From Geoglobus sp. (GTDB lineage Archaea > Halobacteriota > Archaeoglobi > Archaeoglobales > Archaeoglobaceae), in the NCBI GenBank assembly GCA_027019885.1, contig JALUWC010000540.1, forward strand, positions 1-23,243: a stretch of 23,243 bases of DNA, read 5' to 3'. Both the position numbers and the translations under genes were made by a program. The notes below the pieces were generated by a model that had not been told where the DNA came from, made no database searches, and worked only from the letters and a program-made list of their open reading frames with translations. Each line of letters starts with the position of its first letter. Positions within the stretch are counted from its first letter, which is position 1. Of the stretch, positions 21,577 to 23,243 are shown piece after piece.

Positions 21577-22233
21577 TCATGAAAGGGAGAAAAGAGGGTC
21601 TCCAATCTGCACCCTTTTACCCTCATCAACGAATATCCTGAATATCCTCCCATCTGAGGGGCTCGATATCTCATTCTCCATCTTCATAGCTTCAAGTATT
21701 ATAACTGCTTCACCTGATTTTACGTTCTCTCCCTCTTTTTTCAGAACTCTGACAACCGTTCCTGCCATCTCTGCCTTGACAACATTTCCATCTTCAGATG
21801 TGCTTCTGACCGTCTGTGATGATACTGGATTTCCACCTGATTCAGGAGCTATCACAATCAAAATATCTCCAGCCTGAACCTTGTCTCCTTCAGAGACAAG
21901 AACCTCCTGAACGGTTCCACCAACCGGACTTGGTACCTCATTTTCCATCTTCATCGCCTCAAGCACAATCAAAGGCTGCCCCTTCTCAACCCTGTCTCCC
22001 CTGCTCACGAGAACTCTGACTATGCTTCCTGACATCTCAGCTTTTATTTCTCCACCTCCCAGTTTTGATGAGGTTTCTTCAGCCTTTTTCTCATGTCTGA
22101 TTTCCCTTGCTTTCTCTGTTAGCTCTATTATCTCCTCTTTTCCGTGTACTCTCACCCTGAACCTGTTCTTTCCAATTTCCTCAACCTCAACGCTGAAATT
22201 TTTACCATTCACCACAACACTGTAAACTGGCAA
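21577..22233 (-). CDS. Biotin carrier protein with two tandem biotinyl domains
   Basis: This 218-residue acyl-CoA carboxylase or decarboxylase subunit has an N-terminal strand-rich region (YSVVVNGKNFSVEVEEIG) like the part preceding the biotinyl domain in OadA/MmdC-type proteins. Two complete biotinyl domains follow. Each has the biotin site EAMKMEN, with target lysines at about Lys95 and Lys184, and the flanking AEMxGxVVRVL and GDxLxxI strands. Carrier proteins normally have one such domain. It shuttles carboxybiotin between a biotin carboxylase and the carboxyltransferase encoded upstream. The TTG at 22233 is chosen because GGGGTGG lies just before it and the upstream small gene stops one base earlier. 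A TTG at 22257 would add eight residues and overlap that gene. Confidence 0.88.
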   Translation of the reverse strand: MPVYSVVVNGKNFSVEVEEIGKNRFRVRVHGKEEIIELTEKAREIRHEKKAEETSSKLGGGEIKAEMSGSIVRVLVSRGDRVEKGQPLIVLEAMKMENEVPSPVGGTVQEVLVSEGDKVQAGDILIVIAPESGGNPVSSQTVRSTSEDGNVVKAEMAGTVVRVLKKEGENVKSGEAVIILEAMKMENEISSPSDGRIFRIFVDEGKRVQIGDPLFSLS

Positions 22234-22234
22234 T

Positions 22235-22366
22235 CTACCACCCCGGAACTCTTGCAAAGATCTTCCAAAGACTGCTTCTCTGCTTTATCTCTATGGGCTT
22301 TTCAGAGTGCTCTTCCATGTACTTGTGGATGGCTGTTACCGCTGCCACAAACTCTTCAGGACTCAC
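22235..22366 (-). CDS. 43-aa small subunit of acyl-CoA carboxylase/decarboxylase (MmdD/OadG-tail-like)
   Basis: A short GTG-started frame of 43 residues fills the gap between the carboxyltransferase and biotin carrier genes. It opens MSPEEFVAAVTAIHKYMEEH, a helix with the PEE(I/F)VAAIxAA pattern, and ends with SSLWKIFARVPGW. That layout resembles the soluble tail of OadG and the small MmdD subunit of methylmalonyl-CoA decarboxylase, where an Ala-rich helix precedes a Ser-x-Trp-x-x-x-x-Arg ending. Those subunits help hold carboxyltransferase and biotin carrier together. It has no membrane helix. GAGGTGGT lies four or five bases before the GTG. The gene starts 9 bases after the carboxyltransferase stop and ends one base before the carrier start. 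Its reality rests on motif, spacing and ribosome binding site. Confidence 0.65.
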   Translation of the reverse strand: MSPEEFVAAVTAIHKYMEEHSEKPIEIKQRSSLWKIFARVPGW

Positions 22367-22375
22367 TTAACCACC

Positions 22376-23243
22376 TCACAGAGGGATATTGCCATGCTTC
22401 TTTGGAGGCAGCTTCTCTCTCTTTGTATCAAGAACTCTCAGAGCCGAGATGATCTTCACCCTCGTGAATTTTGGATCTATGATATCATCAATGTATCCTC
22501 TCACCGCAGCCCGGTAGGGATTGGCAAACTTATCCCTGTACTCATTTATCTTCTCTTCTCTCACCCTGTCTGGATCGTCTGCTTTCGCAATCTCCTTTCT
22601 GAAAACAATTTCTGCAGCTCCTTCAGGACCCATAACTGCAATTTCAGCCGTTGGAAACGCATAAACAACATCTGCTCCAAGATGTTTGCTTCCCATAGCA
22701 AGATATGCTCCACCGTAAGCTTTTCTCAAAACTACTGTCACAAGTGGAACCGTTGCTTCACTGTATGCGTAAAGCACCTTTGCTCCGTGTCTGATTATCC
22801 CTCCGTACTCCTGCTGAACCCCGGGCAAATAGCCAGGAACATCCACAAAGGTGATTATCGGGATGTTGAAGGCATCACAGAATCTGACAAATCTGGCAAT
22901 CTTGTCACTGCTGTTCACATCCAGCGTGCCTGCAAAGAACTTGGGATTGTTTGCCACAACTCCTACAGTTTTTCCATCCATTCTGCCAAATCCAACAGCA
23001 GCATTCTGGGCGTAATGGGCATGAATTTCAAAAAACTCGTTATCATCGAGAACAGCCCTTATCACATCCCTCACATCATAGGGCTTGTTTGGATCGTCAG
23101 GAATTATATCGTATATTTCAGGCGTCGTCCTTGCAGGATTGTCCTGGGTTTCAATGGCCGGTGGGTCTTCAAGGTTGTTGAGAGGGAGATAGCCGATAAG
23201 CTTTCTAACAAGCATCATCGCATCTTCGTCATCTTCAGCAACA
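22376..23243 (-). CDS. Acyl-CoA carboxylase carboxyltransferase subunit (PccB/MmdA), C-terminal part
   Basis: About 289 residues are visible; the frame stays open through the right edge (VAEDDEDAMMLVRKLIGYLP), so roughly the first 220-230 residues are missing from a family of about 515. The fragment is the C-terminal carboxyltransferase lobe: YDVRDVIRAVLDD, VGVVANNPKFFAGTLD, IITFVDVPGYLPGVQQE, the acyl-CoA site GAKVLYAYSEATVPLVTVVLRKAYGGAYLAM, and MGPEGAAEIVF. It ends with the family C-terminus KKHGNIPL. It transfers carboxyl between carboxybiotin and propionyl-CoA or a similar acyl-CoA. In context it is either propionyl-CoA carboxylase or methylmalonyl-CoA decarboxylase. No biotin carboxylase or sodium-pump membrane subunit is seen, so direction is undecided. 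Confidence 0.95.
   Translation of the reverse strand, partial: VAEDDEDAMMLVRKLIGYLPLNNLEDPPAIETQDNPARTTPEIYDIIPDDPNKPYDVRDVIRAVLDDNEFFEIHAHYAQNAAVGFGRMDGKTVGVVANNPKFFAGTLDVNSSDKIARFVRFCDAFNIPIITFVDVPGYLPGVQQEYGGIIRHGAKVLYAYSEATVPLVTVVLRKAYGGAYLAMGSKHLGADVVYAFPTAEIAVMGPEGAAEIVFRKEIAKADDPDRVREEKINEYRDKFANPYRAAVRGYIDDIIDPKFTRVKIISALRVLDTKREKLPPKKHGNIPL

Noticed and set aside
1..23243. CRISPR arrays, tRNA or rRNA genes, insertion sequences and prophage
   Set aside because: No spaced direct repeats, cloverleaf-type sequences, transposase or integrase motifs, or phage structural genes were seen; intergenic gaps are too short (under 90 bases) for most of these.

Overview
The window looks like a gene-dense piece of a hyperthermophilic euryarchaeal chromosome, most likely from Archaeoglobales (Archaeoglobus, Geoglobus or Ferroglobus type). 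The evidence is archaeal-only information-processing genes (a stand-alone Brix protein, the KEOPS subunit Pcc1, prefoldin beta), an archaeal riboflavin-pathway reductase, an MtxX-type protein, many 4-nt ATGA/GTGA gene overlaps, GGTGAT-type ribosome binding sites, and TATA boxes centred about 26 bp upstream of start codons, as expected for leaderless mRNAs. The assignment to an order is an inference from gene content. I see no rRNA, tRNA, CRISPR array, insertion sequence or prophage, and no gene-free stretch over 300 bases.

Layout. (1) 1-4812, minus strand: one tightly packed operon reading, in order of transcription, thioredoxin-fold lipoprotein with a cytochrome-like tail, membrane-anchored PLD-like protein, MetE-like methionine synthase, MarC membrane protein, MtxX-like protein, NUDIX hydrolase, and a TrmH/SpoU RNA methyltransferase that runs off the left edge. 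(2) 4899-12337, plus strand: a MoxR AAA+ ATPase / DUF58 / transglutaminase operon with two further membrane proteins, continuing by overlap into a CinA/MoaB-fold protein and a riboflavin-pathway reductase. (3) 12383-13303: manganese-dependent inorganic pyrophosphatase with its own promoter. (4) 13388-15266: a two-domain universal stress protein heading a Brix-Pcc1-prefoldin beta block. (5) 15243-17357: a 110-aa unknown, a 55-aa membrane protein, a class II aldolase and an orphan NapH-like polyferredoxin. (6) 17398-18763: a divergent pair, a LicC/IPCT-like nucleotidyltransferase and a CDP-alcohol phosphatidyltransferase, apparently sharing one AT-rich promoter core. (7) 18808-19401: a SAM-dependent methyltransferase. 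(8) 19336-23243, minus strand: a methylmalonyl-CoA module comprising carboxyltransferase (cut at the right edge), a 43-aa small subunit, a biotin carrier with two biotinyl domains, methylmalonyl-CoA mutase catalytic subunit, and a DUF445 membrane protein.

How the genes work together. Region 8 is a carboxylase/decarboxylase plus mutase set connecting propionyl-CoA, methylmalonyl-CoA and succinyl-CoA. The mutase has the Tyr, Arg and His that mark true methylmalonyl-CoA mutases. Region 6 probably makes a CDP-activated polar head group and transfers it to an alcohol acceptor, either as an inositol-type compatible solute or as a lipid head group. Region 2 is the widespread but poorly understood MoxR system in an archaeal membrane setting. 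The points I find most worth following are the thioredoxin lipoprotein with heme-type motifs, the double biotin carrier with its 43-aa partner, the altered zinc site of the MetE-like protein next to MtxX, and the split CDP-head-group pair.
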